From contig NZ_JAAFGZ010000029.1 in NCBI RefSeq assembly GCF_010365105.1, positions 1 to 49,886 of the forward strand: a DNA stretch of 49,886 nt. Direction: 5' to 3'. Positions 27,107 to 35,787 of this stretch are shown one piece after another. Every line of letters begins with the position of its first letter. Position 1 is the stretch's first letter. Both the position numbers and the translations under genes were made by a program. The notes below the pieces were generated by a model. That model did not search any database, was not told where the DNA came from, and saw only the letters and a program-made list of their open reading frames with translations. This DNA is from Polaromonas sp. (lineage in GTDB: Bacteria > Pseudomonadota > Gammaproteobacteria > Burkholderiales > Burkholderiaceae_C).

Positions 27107-28311
27107 GGCAGGCTTTCAGGAAGGGTGAGGGGACGTTGGAGATTGACCGGAGCGGCCAGCCCTTTCAGCTGCTGCGCCACGATCCAGGCCTGGCCCAGCG
27201 CCAGTCCGGCGTCGCCGCAAGGCGTGGTCTGCGGCCTGCAGACACGCAGGCCGTGGCTTTCCAGTCGGCGAGTAACTTCGCGCGCAAGGATGGCGTTCAT
27301 GAAGCAGCCGCCGCCCAGGCAGACGGTGCGGCATCCGACCCGACGGGCGGCGTGGGCGGCCCAGTCGGCCAGCGCGTGAGCCAGCGTCAGGTGGAACCAG
27401 GCGGCTGCGGCGGCGCTTCGCTCGGGCGTGTCCGGCCAGTCCAGCAGGGTGGCGATCAAGGGGCGCAGATCGAGCACGTCGGTGTCGGCCTGAAGGACGA
27501 GGGCGGCGGGCGCGTCTGCCGTTGCGGGGTCCGCTGGCGCGTGGACCGTGAGCCAGCGGGCGGCGTGTTGCTCCAGCGCGATGGCGGCTTCGGCTTCGGT
27601 CTGTTCGAGCAGGTGCAGGCCCAAGGCGGCGGCGGCGGCATCGAACCAGCGTCCGGCGCTGGTGCCAGTTGGGCAGTTCAGCTTGGCGTCCAACATGCGC
27701 TGAATCATCCGGGCCGGGGCCGCACCCACCTGCGCCGCTAGGTGCGGCACGATCTCGGCGCTGCGTCCCATGGCATGCAGCGCTGAAGCCAGCATGCGCC
27801 ACGGGGCGAGCGCCGCCGCATCTCCGCCCGGCAAGGCCAGCGGCCACAGGTGGCCCAGCCGCTCCCAGCCGCCGGGCGCGACCCGGAGCAGCTCGCCACC
27901 CCAAGCTGTTCCGTCGCTGCCCAAGCCCACGCCGTCCAGCGCCAGCCCGATGACCGGTTCGCGCAAACCATGCTCGGCCATGACCGCGCCGATGTGGGCG
28001 TGGTGGTGCTGCACGCCGATGGCGGGGATGTGCCATTCCTCGGCCAGCGCCAGGGCCAGCCGGGTGCTGAAGAAATCGGGGTGCAGGTCGTGGGCAATGG
28101 CGGCTATCGGCTGGGTTGCGCGGGCGGCCAGCGCACGCGCCGAAGCTTCCAGCGCACGGCAAGCCTGCGCATCGCGCAGGTCGCCGTGCAGGGCGGACCC
28201 GTGGGCGGTGCCGTCGGCATCCAGCAGGCAGGCGGTGTTTTTCAGCCAGGCACCGACGGCCAGCACGGGGCGGGCGGTTGGCGGTGTGATCGAAACGGTT
28301 GCGCTTTGCAT
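27097..28311 (-). CDS. hypF: HypF, short form containing only the Kae1-like carbamoyltransferase domain
   Basis: A 404-residue product, against about 750-770 for full HypF. Only the C-terminal Kae1/TobZ-like domain is present, with AHDLHPDFFSTRLA, the metal-binding IGVQHHHAHIGAV, ALDGVGLGSDGTAWGGELL and CLGGGCFMNAIL. The acylphosphatase domain, the zinc-finger pairs and the YrdC-like carbamoyl-adenylate domain are all missing. There is no sign of a recent deletion: the start (ATG 28311) follows a 78-bp spacer after hypB. C. necator also has a truncated HypF in its MBH operon. Full activity may need a complete HypF or separate domains elsewhere in the genome. Confidence 0.92.
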   Translation of the reverse strand: MQSATVSITPPTARPVLAVGAWLKNTACLLDADGTAHGSALHGDLRDAQACRALEASARALAARATQPIAAIAHDLHPDFFSTRLALALAEEWHIPAIGVQHHHAHIGAVMAEHGLREPVIGLALDGVGLGSDGTAWGGELLRVAPGGWERLGHLWPLALPGGDAAALAPWRMLASALHAMGRSAEIVPHLAAQVGAAPARMIQRMLDAKLNCPTGTSAGRWFDAAAAALGLHLLEQTEAEAAIALEQHAARWLTVHAPADPATADAPAALVLQADTDVLDLRPLIATLLDWPDTPERSAAAAAWFHLTLAHALADWAAHAARRVGCRTVCLGGGCFMNAILAREVTRRLESHGLRVCRPQTTPCGDAGLALGQAWIVAQQLKGLAAPVNLQRPLTLPESLPCA

Positions 28312-28389
28312 CAAAACCCCGTTAATGGCCGTGCGCCACGCGCCATGCGCCGGTGGCGGGCATCGTCTCTTGGCGCGGTTTGCGTGAAC

Positions 28390-29448
28390 TCATGCGGCGG
28401 CGCGCGCGGTGGCCAGTTCGGCTTCGAGCGCGGCGATGCGCTGGCGCAGGGCGGTTTCGGTTGCGCCGGGGGCGTCGCTGGCGTTGTGGCCGCTGGCGTG
28501 GGCGTGGGCGTGCTGCCAGTCCAGCGCGTGCTCCAGCCAGTGCAGCCAGTCATCCATGCCCGCGCCGGTGGTGGCCGAGAGCTGGATGATCTCGATGCTG
28601 GGGTTGACGCGCCGGGCAAAGTCAATGCAGCGCTGCACGTCAAACTGCAGGTGCGGCAGCAGGTCGGTTTTGTTGAGAATCATCAGCCGGGCGGCGGCGA
28701 ACATGTCGGGGTACTTGAGCGGCTTGTCCTCGCCTTCGGTGACGGACAGGATGGCGACTTTGGCCGCTTCGCCCAAGTCCCAGGCGGCGGGGCAAACCAG
28801 GTTGCCGACGTTTTCGATGAACAGCAGGCTGTGCCCGTCGCCGTGATGCGGGGCGTGGTCGTGATGGTCTGAATGGCCGTGCGCGGGCCCATGCCCGTGA
28901 TCGTGCGAATGCAGTTGTGCAAACGCCTCGGCCACCATGGGCGCGTCCAGGTGGCAGCCCTTGCCGGTGTTGACCTGAATCGCCGGGGCGCCGGTGGCGC
29001 GGATGCGGTCGGCATCAAAACTGGTTTGCTGGTCGCCTTCGATGACCGACACGCCCAGGCCGGGGTGGCGCTGCTTCAGGGCTTCAATGGTGGCGCACAG
29101 CAGCGTGGTCTTGCCCGAACCGGGGCTGGACACCAGGTTCAGGGCGGTGACGCCGTGGGCCTCGAAATGCAGCCGGTTTTGCCGGGCTATGCGGTTGTTT
29201 TCACCGAGGATGTCGGTTTCGAGCTTGATGGCGCGCTCCTGGCTCATGCCCGGCACCGAGACACGGGCAGCGCCCGCGCCGAAATGCAGGTCGCCGGTCT
29301 GCGCGTTGACTTGCGCGCCGGAGCTGCCGGGCGTGGCAGGCGAATGCGCCGGGGCAGGCCGTGCCTCAGGGGCATGGTTATGGCTGTGGGGATGATGAGG
29401 CGCGTGGATTTTCTCGCCGCTGTCGGCGCAACCGCAGATGACACACAT
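28390..29448 (-). CDS. hypB: HypB, Ni-inserting GTPase with three His-rich segments
   Basis: A 352-residue SIMIBI GTPase that works with HypA to insert nickel into the large subunit. The N-terminal CVICGC motif is the high-affinity Ni site, followed by a His-rich region (about residues 15-35). The P-loop is SSPGSGKTT (107-115), with VIEGDQQT and NKTDLLPH (G4) further on. Unusually, a second His-rich insert lies inside the G domain at about residues 180-206 (12 His in 27), between MVAEAFAQL and [13 protein letters not shown], and a third short one (HAHAHASGH) at 313-321 precedes a C-terminal coiled coil. The extra histidines suggest nickel storage. Confidence 0.95.
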   Translation of the reverse strand: MCVICGCADSGEKIHAPHHPHSHNHAPEARPAPAHSPATPGSSGAQVNAQTGDLHFGAGAARVSVPGMSQERAIKLETDILGENNRIARQNRLHFEAHGVTALNLVSSPGSGKTTLLCATIEALKQRHPGLGVSVIEGDQQTSFDADRIRATGAPAIQVNTGKGCHLDAPMVAEAFAQLHSHDHGHGPAHGHSDHHDHAPHHGDGHSLLFIENVGNLVCPAAWDLGEAAKVAILSVTEGEDKPLKYPDMFAAARLMILNKTDLLPHLQFDVQRCIDFARRVNPSIEIIQLSATTGAGMDDWLHWLEHALDWQHAHAHASGHNASDAPGATETALRQRIAALEAELATARAAA

Positions 29449-29459
29449 GATTTTTTCCT

Positions 29460-29807
29460 TTATTCGTCGGCTACCAACATATCAATGACGCGCAATTCTG
29501 TACCGCCCGTGGGCTGCAACTGGTAACTACCGCAGTGTAGGCACGCCATGCCGCGTTCAGCCAGCGGTACGGTCTGGCTGCAGCCCAGGCACCAGGCCTG
29601 ACCCTCGGGCGTTTCAAACTCCAGGCGCGCACCGGCCAGATGTGTGCCGGGCGCTATCGCCTGCAGCGCAAACCGCAGCGCACGCAGTTCGACGCCGGCC
29701 AGTTTGCCCACTTCCAGGCGCAACACTGTCACGCGCTGAAAGCCCTCGCGCCGGGCGCTGTCTTCCACCAGTTTGAGGATGCCCCCGGCCAGGCTGGCTT
29801 CATGCAT
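29460..29807 (-). CDS. hypA: HypA, nickel metallochaperone
   Basis: A 115-residue protein starting MHEASLAGG, where the N-terminal Met-His-Glu motif binds nickel. The zinc-finger pair CLGC ... CLHC lies at about residues 73-94. The start at 29807 overlaps the hoxV stop by 8 bp; upstream in-frame codons are shadow. It delivers Ni to the large subunit together with HypB, whose gene follows after 11 bp. Confidence 0.95.
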   Translation of the reverse strand: MHEASLAGGILKLVEDSARREGFQRVTVLRLEVGKLAGVELRALRFALQAIAPGTHLAGARLEFETPEGQAWCLGCSQTVPLAERGMACLHCGSYQLQPTGGTELRVIDMLVADE

Positions 29808-30963
29808 ACAGGTTCTCTTGTAAAAAATGATGCTGCGGCAGGTCAAACCTGACGCAGGGGTCAAAAGCCGTCATTAAAGCCCGGATGCGCTGTTCCACAG
29901 CGGGCGTGATGTCTGATGGCAGCGCTTCGAGCACCTGCGCGACGGTCCCCTCGGGGTGAAAATTCCATTCCGTGGGCGCCAGCACGCGGCAAGCCTGGAC
30001 GTGGGCTTCAGTGCCGTGGCCGTCGATCTGGATGACGTGGATCAACAGGCCACGCGCCATTTCCACCCAGGCCAGACCTTCGTTCTTGCCTGTGCAGACG
30101 CTGCCCGCCTGCAGCCACTGTAAGCCGCTGCGCCGGGGTTCATCAGGCAGGCACAGGCGAACCAGTTCTGCCAGCCGCGTACCCAGACACAACCAAGGCG
30201 TGTCGAAACGCTCGGGGTCGGGCTGGTTCAGGCGCGTCCAGGGGCCGGTTTCGGCGCATTGCTGATGCCAGACCGGCTGCCGACTGAACGACGGGTTGCG
30301 CTGCAACTGGTCCGCCAGTTCCCGCAAATCCTGCTCGCTGGCATGCACCCGCAGGGCACGCAGGCCGGGCAGGGGCGTAGCCGCCGCCATGCGGGCGTTT
30401 TGCAGCAGTTCAGGCAGCCAGCCGGGCGTGCTGGCGCACCAGTGGCGCATCCAGTCCTGAGGCTCGCGCTCCCAGTGGCCTATCCATTCGCTGGCCGGTC
30501 CACCGAGCAGGTGCTGGCCGAGCCAGTCGGTGGCATCGGAAAAGTCCTCCAGCGCTGCCGCAGAGAGACCCGACGCCACGGGACAGGCCCGCAGCGCCTG
30601 GTGGGCCGCCGCCTGCGCACTGGCGCGGGCCTCGGCGCTGGCGGCCAATTGCAGCGGCCAGTCCAGGCAGATGCGGCGCAGATGCTCCTGCCGCGTTTCG
30701 GTTTGCAGGCGGCGGCGGGCGGCGGCGTCCAGAGGAACGGCCTGGCCGCGCGCGGCCTGAATCGCCAGCGTGGCGCACAGCCGATGGGCATGGCCGCATA
30801 GGTTGAACAGGCTGGCCAGAAGATCGGGCACGCTGGCCAGCGGTTTCCCGTGCGTGAGCCGGTCGGCCCAGTCGGGCCGGGTGCTGGTCAGGTTGAAGGG
30901 GCGGGGCAGTCCGGGGCTAACTTTCAAGCTGCCGCCAAACGGCTCCGGCATGTGGTCAGCCAT
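29800..30963 (-). CDS. hoxV: HoxV/HupK, hydrogenase maturation scaffold
   Basis: A 387-residue HupK-family protein, distantly related to hydrogenase large subunits: its C-terminal FDPCVRFDLPQHH echoes the DPCxxC motif of HoxG but lacks the second cysteine. The ATG at 30963 was chosen because it has AAGGGAA about 7 bases upstream and overlaps the hoxT end by 8 bp; the longer open frame is antisense-type noise over hoxT. In C. necator HoxV works with HoxL to carry the Fe(CN)2CO unit to the large subunit under oxygen. Confidence 0.88.
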   Translation of the reverse strand: MADHMPEPFGGSLKVSPGLPRPFNLTSTRPDWADRLTHGKPLASVPDLLASLFNLCGHAHRLCATLAIQAARGQAVPLDAAARRRLQTETRQEHLRRICLDWPLQLAASAEARASAQAAAHQALRACPVASGLSAAALEDFSDATDWLGQHLLGGPASEWIGHWEREPQDWMRHWCASTPGWLPELLQNARMAAATPLPGLRALRVHASEQDLRELADQLQRNPSFSRQPVWHQQCAETGPWTRLNQPDPERFDTPWLCLGTRLAELVRLCLPDEPRRSGLQWLQAGSVCTGKNEGLAWVEMARGLLIHVIQIDGHGTEAHVQACRVLAPTEWNFHPEGTVAQVLEALPSDITPAVEQRIRALMTAFDPCVRFDLPQHHFLQENLYA

Positions 30964-31573
30964 GCCGATTCCCTTCATGCCGCTGTCCGCTCGCGGGCAT
31001 AGCGGGTACGGCAGACACACTGCTGCGGCCAAACAGAAACGCCCGCCGTGCCGGGACCGGCGCAGCGTGGGCCGCCGGGGTGCCGGGGATGGCCGTTGGA
31101 GTGAGGGGCACGGGCGCAGGCACGGGTTGGCGCAAGGTGTCCAGCACCGCCTGCGCCGCGTCCAGCGCGGCCTGATGGCTGTCAAACTCAAAAACCGGCG
31201 AAAAGAGGGAACACGATGCGTAGCTGCCAAAACCGTTCTCATAAGCACCGATGAACTCGAAACACTCGGGCCCGACATAACGCGGCAGTTTGCAGCCCAC
31301 AGCGTCCGACTGGTGTTGCGGCTGGAGCGGCAGCCAGACCAGGTTCATGAACCAGGGCGTGATCAGCACGCCCACCGCCGCCGCGAAGGCTGAATCGGGT
31401 TCATCCGTGTCAAGTGCGGCAGCCGACTGAACCGCTTCAAACCCCACGGCCTGCACCCGGATTTTCGGGTTCAGCAGGGGAATGCCTTCCATCCGCGTCT
31501 CGGCAATGTGCCGGTACAGGGCCGTCAGCGCATTCACCCGCGCAGGGAGAAGGGCCGTGTCAGCGCAACTCAT
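30956..31573 (-). CDS. hoxT: HoxT/HybE-family hydrogenase assembly chaperone
   Basis: A 205-residue HybE/HupJ-family protein. Recognisable segments are NPKIRVQAVGFE, VLITPWFMNLVWLPL, GCKLPRYVGPECFEFIGAYE and YASCSLFSPVFEFDSHQAAL. The C-terminal ~55 residues are a Pro/Ala-rich tail that differs between species. The family interacts with the small subunit before Tat export. It begins 3 bp after the hoxR stop. Confidence 0.9.
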   Translation of the reverse strand: MSCADTALLPARVNALTALYRHIAETRMEGIPLLNPKIRVQAVGFEAVQSAAALDTDEPDSAFAAAVGVLITPWFMNLVWLPLQPQHQSDAVGCKLPRYVGPECFEFIGAYENGFGSYASCSLFSPVFEFDSHQAALDAAQAVLDTLRQPVPAPVPLTPTAIPGTPAAHAAPVPARRAFLFGRSSVSAVPAMPASGQRHEGNRHG

Positions 31574-31576
31574 GGC

Positions 31577-31819
31577 TCAGGCCTCGCCGCTATCGACCAG
31601 CACCATGAACTGATCGGCCTCGCCGTCGCAGACCGGGCAGCGCCAGTGCGCGGGCAGGTCGGTAAAGGCAGTGCCGGGTTCGATCTGCCAGATGTCGTCG
31701 CCCAGCGCCGGGTCATAGACCCACCAGCAAATCTTGCACTCCAGCCGTGCCGAGGCTGCCAGCTTGTGCCGGTCGCCCAGGTAGCTGCCTTCAAAGTGCG
31801 TTGCGCCGGCGGAGTTCAT
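31577..31819 (-). CDS. hoxR: HoxR rubredoxin
   Basis: An 80-residue rubredoxin with two Cys pairs, CKICWWVYDP and CPVCDGEADQF, binding one iron. The start at 31819 (MNSAGATHF) was preferred to 31834 because it overlaps the hoxQ stop as ATGA, the operon's usual arrangement. Such rubredoxins in hup/hox operons support maturation of the small subunit iron-sulfur clusters under oxygen. Confidence 0.92.
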   Translation of the reverse strand: MNSAGATHFEGSYLGDRHKLAASARLECKICWWVYDPALGDDIWQIEPGTAFTDLPAHWRCPVCDGEADQFMVLVDSGEA

Positions 31820-32682
31820 GCGCTTTCTACCCATTCCAGCACTTCCTTGAGCCGCTCGTAGGAATCTTCCAAGTCTTCCTTGGCGGCTTGCGCCACATCG
31901 GGCAGTTCGGTCACTTCAACGGTGTTCAGAATGACCAGGTCCTGCGAGTTGTAATACACCACGCGCCAGGTGTTGGGCATGCAGGTGTTGGTGATGCGGC
32001 AGTTGCCGTAGCCGCGCGACAAAATCAAGACGCGCCCGGTGCCCAGATGGTGGTCCATGAAACCTATGTCTTCGACCGACATGGGCAGCAGCGTCAGGTT
32101 GACCACGTAGGCGGCTTGGCCGGGTTGCCACTGTTTCCACTGGTCTTCGATTTCCGACAGCAGCAGCGGGGCATTTTGCACATTGGGTGGCAGCGCGCCC
32201 TGCCAGCGCGGCACGGCCTCCCAGATGTCCTGCCGGGCGGTGTCCTTGAGGGCTTGCGGCACATAGCCCAGCTCAAGAATGTCGGACACCACGCGCCCGC
32301 CGACGGTTTGCACCACCCGCCAGACGCCCGCAAAGACCGATTCCTGCACCCGCAATTCAAATGAATTGTCGCCTGCTCTGCTGACCAGCGCGCTGACTTC
32401 GCCTTCGCCCAGCACGGTATTGATGAGCTTGAGGTCAGCTTGCGGCAGCCCGTCCAGACTGACGCTGCGGTTTTCACCCGTTTGCACCGCATCGCCCAGC
32501 TGGACCAGGGCTTCGCGCAGCGCGGCACAACCGCGCACCAGGCTCACCACTTCGTCGAGTTCGGGCAGGATGGGCGCGCGGAAGGTTTCCATGCCCTGGG
32601 GCATCGGCATGTAGTCCAGCACGTCTTCTTCTGCCTGGCTGCCCGGCCCGATGGTTCGGACGGGAATGGGAAAGTCTTTCAT
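31816..32682 (-). CDS. hoxQ: HoxQ/HupH hydrogenase maturation protein
   Basis: A 288-residue HupH/HyaF-family protein, full length. It begins MKDFPIPVRTIGPGSQ, with LDYMPMPQGMETF near residue 25, and has VVSDILELGYVPQALK and RGYGNCRITNTCMPNTWRVV, both typical of the family. With HoxO it protects or chaperones the HoxK precursor. It starts 17 bp after hoxO. Confidence 0.94.
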   Translation of the reverse strand: MKDFPIPVRTIGPGSQAEEDVLDYMPMPQGMETFRAPILPELDEVVSLVRGCAALREALVQLGDAVQTGENRSVSLDGLPQADLKLINTVLGEGEVSALVSRAGDNSFELRVQESVFAGVWRVVQTVGGRVVSDILELGYVPQALKDTARQDIWEAVPRWQGALPPNVQNAPLLLSEIEDQWKQWQPGQAAYVVNLTLLPMSVEDIGFMDHHLGTGRVLILSRGYGNCRITNTCMPNTWRVVYYNSQDLVILNTVEVTELPDVAQAAKEDLEDSYERLKEVLEWVESA

Positions 32683-32699
32683 GGGGTGGACCTCGATGT

Positions 32700-33206
32700 T
32701 CAGTGGCAGGAAGAATCGGTGGCAGCATTGACGCTCACCACCGGAATGCCGATGGTCGGCGCCCGGGAAATCGGCATGGCCAAGGCTCGCTCGACTTCGT
32801 TCAGGTACATATCCCAGTCGTGCATGCCGGGCAGTGTGGTGACGTACTGGCCATCGCGCAAGAACAGCAGGGTCGGCCAGCGGTTCGAGCCGTAGCGCCG
32901 TGCCAGCAGTTCTTCTTTCTGGCGCGGAACCACCGCGATTTCAAACGGGCGCGAGGCCGAGCGGCGCAGCTCGGGCAAGACCACCGCCACATCCTGCCCT
33001 TCAGGAAAGCGCACGGCATCGCCCGCCAGCAGCACCACGCGGTCGCCGCCCAGCGCGGCCCAGTCGCTGACGCTTTTTTCATCGACCCAGGTCGCGCCGC
33101 AGTCGCTGACCAGCCGCTGCACCAGCGCAGATTCTTCGGCTACGGCTTTGGGGGGCTGGACAGGCAGCTTGACGAGGGATTCGGAACCGGAGGTTTCGGT
33201 GTTCAT
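32700..33206 (-). CDS. hoxO: HoxO/HyaE thioredoxin-fold chaperone
   Basis: A 168-residue HyaE/HoxO/HupG protein. It has a thioredoxin fold around WPTLLFLRDGQYVTTLPGMHDW, but the catalytic CxxC is absent, as usual in this family, so it acts as a binding chaperone for the HoxK Tat precursor and not as an oxidoreductase. The N-terminal ~20 residues are a species-specific tail. Confidence 0.93.
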   Translation of the reverse strand: MNTETSGSESLVKLPVQPPKAVAEESALVQRLVSDCGATWVDEKSVSDWAALGGDRVVLLAGDAVRFPEGQDVAVVLPELRRSASRPFEIAVVPRQKEELLARRYGSNRWPTLLFLRDGQYVTTLPGMHDWDMYLNEVERALAMPISRAPTIGIPVVSVNAATDSSCH

Positions 33207-33225
33207 GGGGAATTCTCCAAAAGAG

Positions 33226-33549
33226 TTAATGCATGCCGCCGGACAGCGCCAGCAGTTGCTCCCGGCTCATGCGGGAAGGCAGATCGAAGGACGCGGCCTC
33301 GTGCGAGGGCGGCGTGCCGGTTTCGTAGCCCCGCATGACGGCTGCGAGCAGGTCCAGCGTGGCATTGATTTCCTGCGCGCGCTGGCTGCTGATGATTTCC
33401 TGCGCGCTGTCCAAAAAAACCAGCACCCAGTCGCCCAGCGCCACCGTGCCGACCAGCGCGGTGCGGATTCGGCGCAGCTCGCTGCGGCCGTGGCAGCGGG
33501 CATGGCCGGGTTCAAGCGACAGCACTTGCATGGGGATTCCGATACACAT
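33226..33549 (-). CDS. hoxL: HoxL, HypC-like oxygen-protective maturation chaperone
   Basis: A 107-residue HypC/HupF homologue starting MCIGIPMQVLSLEPGHA, with the key Cys2. It is longer than HypC by a C-terminal tail (MSREQLLALSGGMH). The start at 33549 lies 8 bp after hoxM; the longer frame upstream is antisense noise. HoxL is specific to oxygen-tolerant membrane hydrogenases and pairs with HoxV to stabilise the iron cofactor intermediate in air. Confidence 0.93.
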   Translation of the reverse strand: MCIGIPMQVLSLEPGHARCHGRSELRRIRTALVGTVALGDWVLVFLDSAQEIISSQRAQEINATLDLLAAVMRGYETGTPPSHEAASFDLPSRMSREQLLALSGGMH

Positions 33550-33557
33550 GGGCGGCC

Positions 33558-34226
33558 TCAGGCGGTTTGCGGGGTGGGGAAAAAGCGCTCGTCGCCCGAG
33601 CGGCAGGCCAGCGCTTCTGACGGGCGCTCGCCTTCGTAGCGCAGCAGGTCGAGTTCGCCGAATGTCACCGCCTCCTGCGCGCTCAGGGGCCGGGTGCGCA
33701 GCGTGGGCCGGGCGCCCCATTCGCGCAGCGTCGCCAGGCCGTGGGCCAGTGCGTCTTCCAGTGCGAGTTTGATGCGGGGCCGCAGGCTGCCGCCGTAATC
33801 TTCCAGGTACTCGGGCTGGCAGCCGATCAGCAGGACTTTTTGCGGGTATTGCTCGGTCAGCAGCGCCAGGGCCAGCACTTCCTGAAAGCCGGTCTGGTGC
33901 AGGCTCATTTTCTTGGCGCCCATGAAGCGGGGCACATCGTCGTTTTCGATCAGCTTCAAAGTGCCGGGTTCCAGGCCGTAATCGATGGCATCAAAAATCA
34001 GCAGGTGCGAGGCCGACTGCACATGCTGGATCAGGTACAGGCCCTGCGTGCCGCCGTCAATCAGGCTGACATGCGGGGCAAATTCATAGCGCTGCTGCAA
34101 GGCTTCGATGCAGCGCACGCCAAAGCCTTCGTCGGCCCACAGGACATTGCCGATGCCCATCACGCAGATCGCGGCCGGATTGTCGCCCGCGCCGTCGTGG
34201 GCGTTTTCAGATGGGGGTGTGTGCAT
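33558..34226 (-). CDS. hoxM: HoxM, hydrogenase large-subunit maturation protease
   Basis: A 222-residue endopeptidase of the HybD/HupD family. The motifs CVMGIGNVLWADEGFGVRC and LLIFDAIDYGLEPG supply the two acidic nickel ligands, and the His in SLHQTGFQEVLAL is the third. It checks for nickel in HoxG and cuts after His603, freeing the 15-residue tail. The N-terminal ~15 residues before the core are poorly conserved. The gene follows hoxZ after a 116-bp spacer that contains a repeat. Confidence 0.94.
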   Translation of the reverse strand: MHTPPSENAHDGAGDNPAAICVMGIGNVLWADEGFGVRCIEALQQRYEFAPHVSLIDGGTQGLYLIQHVQSASHLLIFDAIDYGLEPGTLKLIENDDVPRFMGAKKMSLHQTGFQEVLALALLTEQYPQKVLLIGCQPEYLEDYGGSLRPRIKLALEDALAHGLATLREWGARPTLRTRPLSAQEAVTFGELDLLRYEGERPSEALACRSGDERFFPTPQTA

Positions 34227-34269
34227 AAGGTGTCCCTCGAAAAAATATGAATGTGATCCGTTGTTTTGC

Positions 34270-34327
34270 TATTTAATTAATAGCTGGCAATGCCCGTGCA
34301 TATTGCGCAAGAAGCCTATTTGATGCC
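34270..34327 (+). repeat. Interspersed repeat copy B, between hoxZ and hoxM
   Basis: Reads TTTAATTAATAGC ... ATTGCGCAAGAAGCC then TATTTGATGCC. It matches copy C at 46247 closely at both ends with a divergent centre. It fills most of the only sizeable gap in the structural part of the hox operon. Confidence 0.65.
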
Positions 34328-34342
34328 GAAACACTGGCCGCG

Positions 34343-35092
34343 TCAGTCCTTGAAGGTGCGGTGGCCCGAAATCATGGTGCTGATGACGCTGGAGCGTCCC
34401 ATGATGTCCTCCCGGATCGCCGCATAGACATGCACAATCACAAAGCAGACCAGCACCCACAAGCCCAGGTGATGCCAGGTATGCACGTCCTGCGACTGGC
34501 CGAACAGCGGAATGATCCAGCCAAACACCTTGTCCTGCCATGAACCCCTTTGCGAACCCTCGGCATACAGCGCAAAGCCGGTCAGCACCATGAACACGGC
34601 GGTCAGCAAAAAGGTGAACACCATGGCAAAGCGCGCCAGCGGGTTGTGGCCCACATAACGGCCCGGACGTTCGGTCAGGAAGGCATACCACTTGAGCATG
34701 CCCAGCACCTCGACCCAGTAGGCGCGCTGAAAAATCGGCACCCAGAACATCTCCCGCGCATGGTGGTTGCCCACGATGGCCCAGTAGATGCGCCCCAGCA
34801 AACCAACCGCCAGCACATAGCCTGCGGCAAAGTGGGCAAACCGGATGTAGCCCATCACAAAGTGATCGCTGGCCTCGCCCGGCATGGTCGGCAACGGCGA
34901 GCCGATGAAATAGCCGCTCACCGCCAGCACCGTGATGGCCAGGGCGTTGACCCAGTGCCAGACGCGCACCGGGGCTTCATAGACATAGACGGACTTCAGG
35001 GATGCGCTGCGCGCCAGCTCCTGGTCATCCGGGTCAATGGTCTGCCCGATGGCGTGAAGTCTGCCCGTGTCGGCAGCCGCATTGCTGTTCAT
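34343..35092 (-). CDS. hoxZ: HoxZ, b-type cytochrome hydrogenase anchor
   Basis: A 249-residue Ni,Fe-hydrogenase cytochrome b subunit. Four transmembrane helices carry the haem-ligand histidines in VWHWVNALAI, RFAHFAAGYV and HTWHHLGLWVLVCFVIVHVY. It anchors HoxKG to the periplasmic face and passes electrons to the quinone pool. A strong RBS (AAAGGAGA) precedes the ATG. Confidence 0.95.
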   Translation of the reverse strand: MNSNAAADTGRLHAIGQTIDPDDQELARSASLKSVYVYEAPVRVWHWVNALAITVLAVSGYFIGSPLPTMPGEASDHFVMGYIRFAHFAAGYVLAVGLLGRIYWAIVGNHHAREMFWVPIFQRAYWVEVLGMLKWYAFLTERPGRYVGHNPLARFAMVFTFLLTAVFMVLTGFALYAEGSQRGSWQDKVFGWIIPLFGQSQDVHTWHHLGLWVLVCFVIVHVYAAIREDIMGRSSVISTMISGHRTFKD

Positions 35093-35144
35093 GCTGGTCT
35101 CCTTTTTTTGTATGGATGGATGCCGGGGCGGTATCAGCCGCGCC

Positions 35145-35747
35145 TCAGAGCTGGCTCAGCAGGTACACGCCCGCGCCGCAGCACAGCGTGCCCAGTCCCG
35201 CCAGAACCGGCGTTGCCCGGCTCGCCAGGTAGCGGCGAATCCCCAGCGCCGCTGCAACGCCGCCCCCATGGAGCACCGCCGTGGTAGCCAGAAAACCCAG
35301 TGCATACAGGGCAAAGCCGCTTTCGGGCGCTTCAGCGCCGTGGGCCAGTCCGTGCAGCGAGGCGGCCAGCGCCACCAGGCCCAGTCCCAGCGGCACTGGC
35401 AGCTTCTGACGAGTGAACACCAGCATGGCGCCGAAGGCCACCACGCTGAGTGCGATCAGGTGCTCCAGAAACGGTAGATGGACGCCTGCGGCGCCAATGG
35501 CGGCGCTGACGACCAGCGCCAGCATGAAGGTTGCCGGGCCTTGCCAGACCTTGCCCGCAGGCAGCGCCGACACCGACCACGCGCCGACCGCCACCATCGC
35601 CAGCAAGTGGTCCGCGCCGAACGGATGCGCCAGGCCTTCGGCCAGCCCGGACGTGCCGTGGCCGGTGTGCGCCTGCGCGGCAAAGGCCGCAAAAGCCGAT
35701 ACCGCCACCACCGCGCCGCGCAACGATTTGAGAGGAATAAATGTCAT
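35145..35747 (-). CDS. hupE: HupE/UreJ-family nickel permease
   Basis: A 200-residue protein with a signal peptide (cleavage likely after AAQA) and about six transmembrane helices. The family metal motif HPFGADHLLAMVAVG is present near residue 41, with LHGLAHGAEAP further on. HupE proteins bring nickel into the cell for hydrogenase. In the C. necator operon no gene stands here between hoxG and hoxZ, and nickel import is done by HoxN encoded after hoxJ; hupE probably fills that role. RBS AGGAGA sits 5-6 bases before the ATG. Confidence 0.92.
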   Translation of the reverse strand: MTFIPLKSLRGAVVAVSAFAAFAAQAHTGHGTSGLAEGLAHPFGADHLLAMVAVGAWSVSALPAGKVWQGPATFMLALVVSAAIGAAGVHLPFLEHLIALSVVAFGAMLVFTRQKLPVPLGLGLVALAASLHGLAHGAEAPESGFALYALGFLATTAVLHGGGVAAALGIRRYLASRATPVLAGLGTLCCGAGVYLLSQL

Positions 35748-35787
35748 GAGAGTCTCCTAGCCAATTGAGTTGTTGAACCGGCGCGTT

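Noticed and set aside
30979..31278. N-terminal extension of hoxV
   Set aside because: It would overlap hoxT by ~320 bp and reads as Arg/Pro/Cys-rich noise; family similarity begins near 30963.
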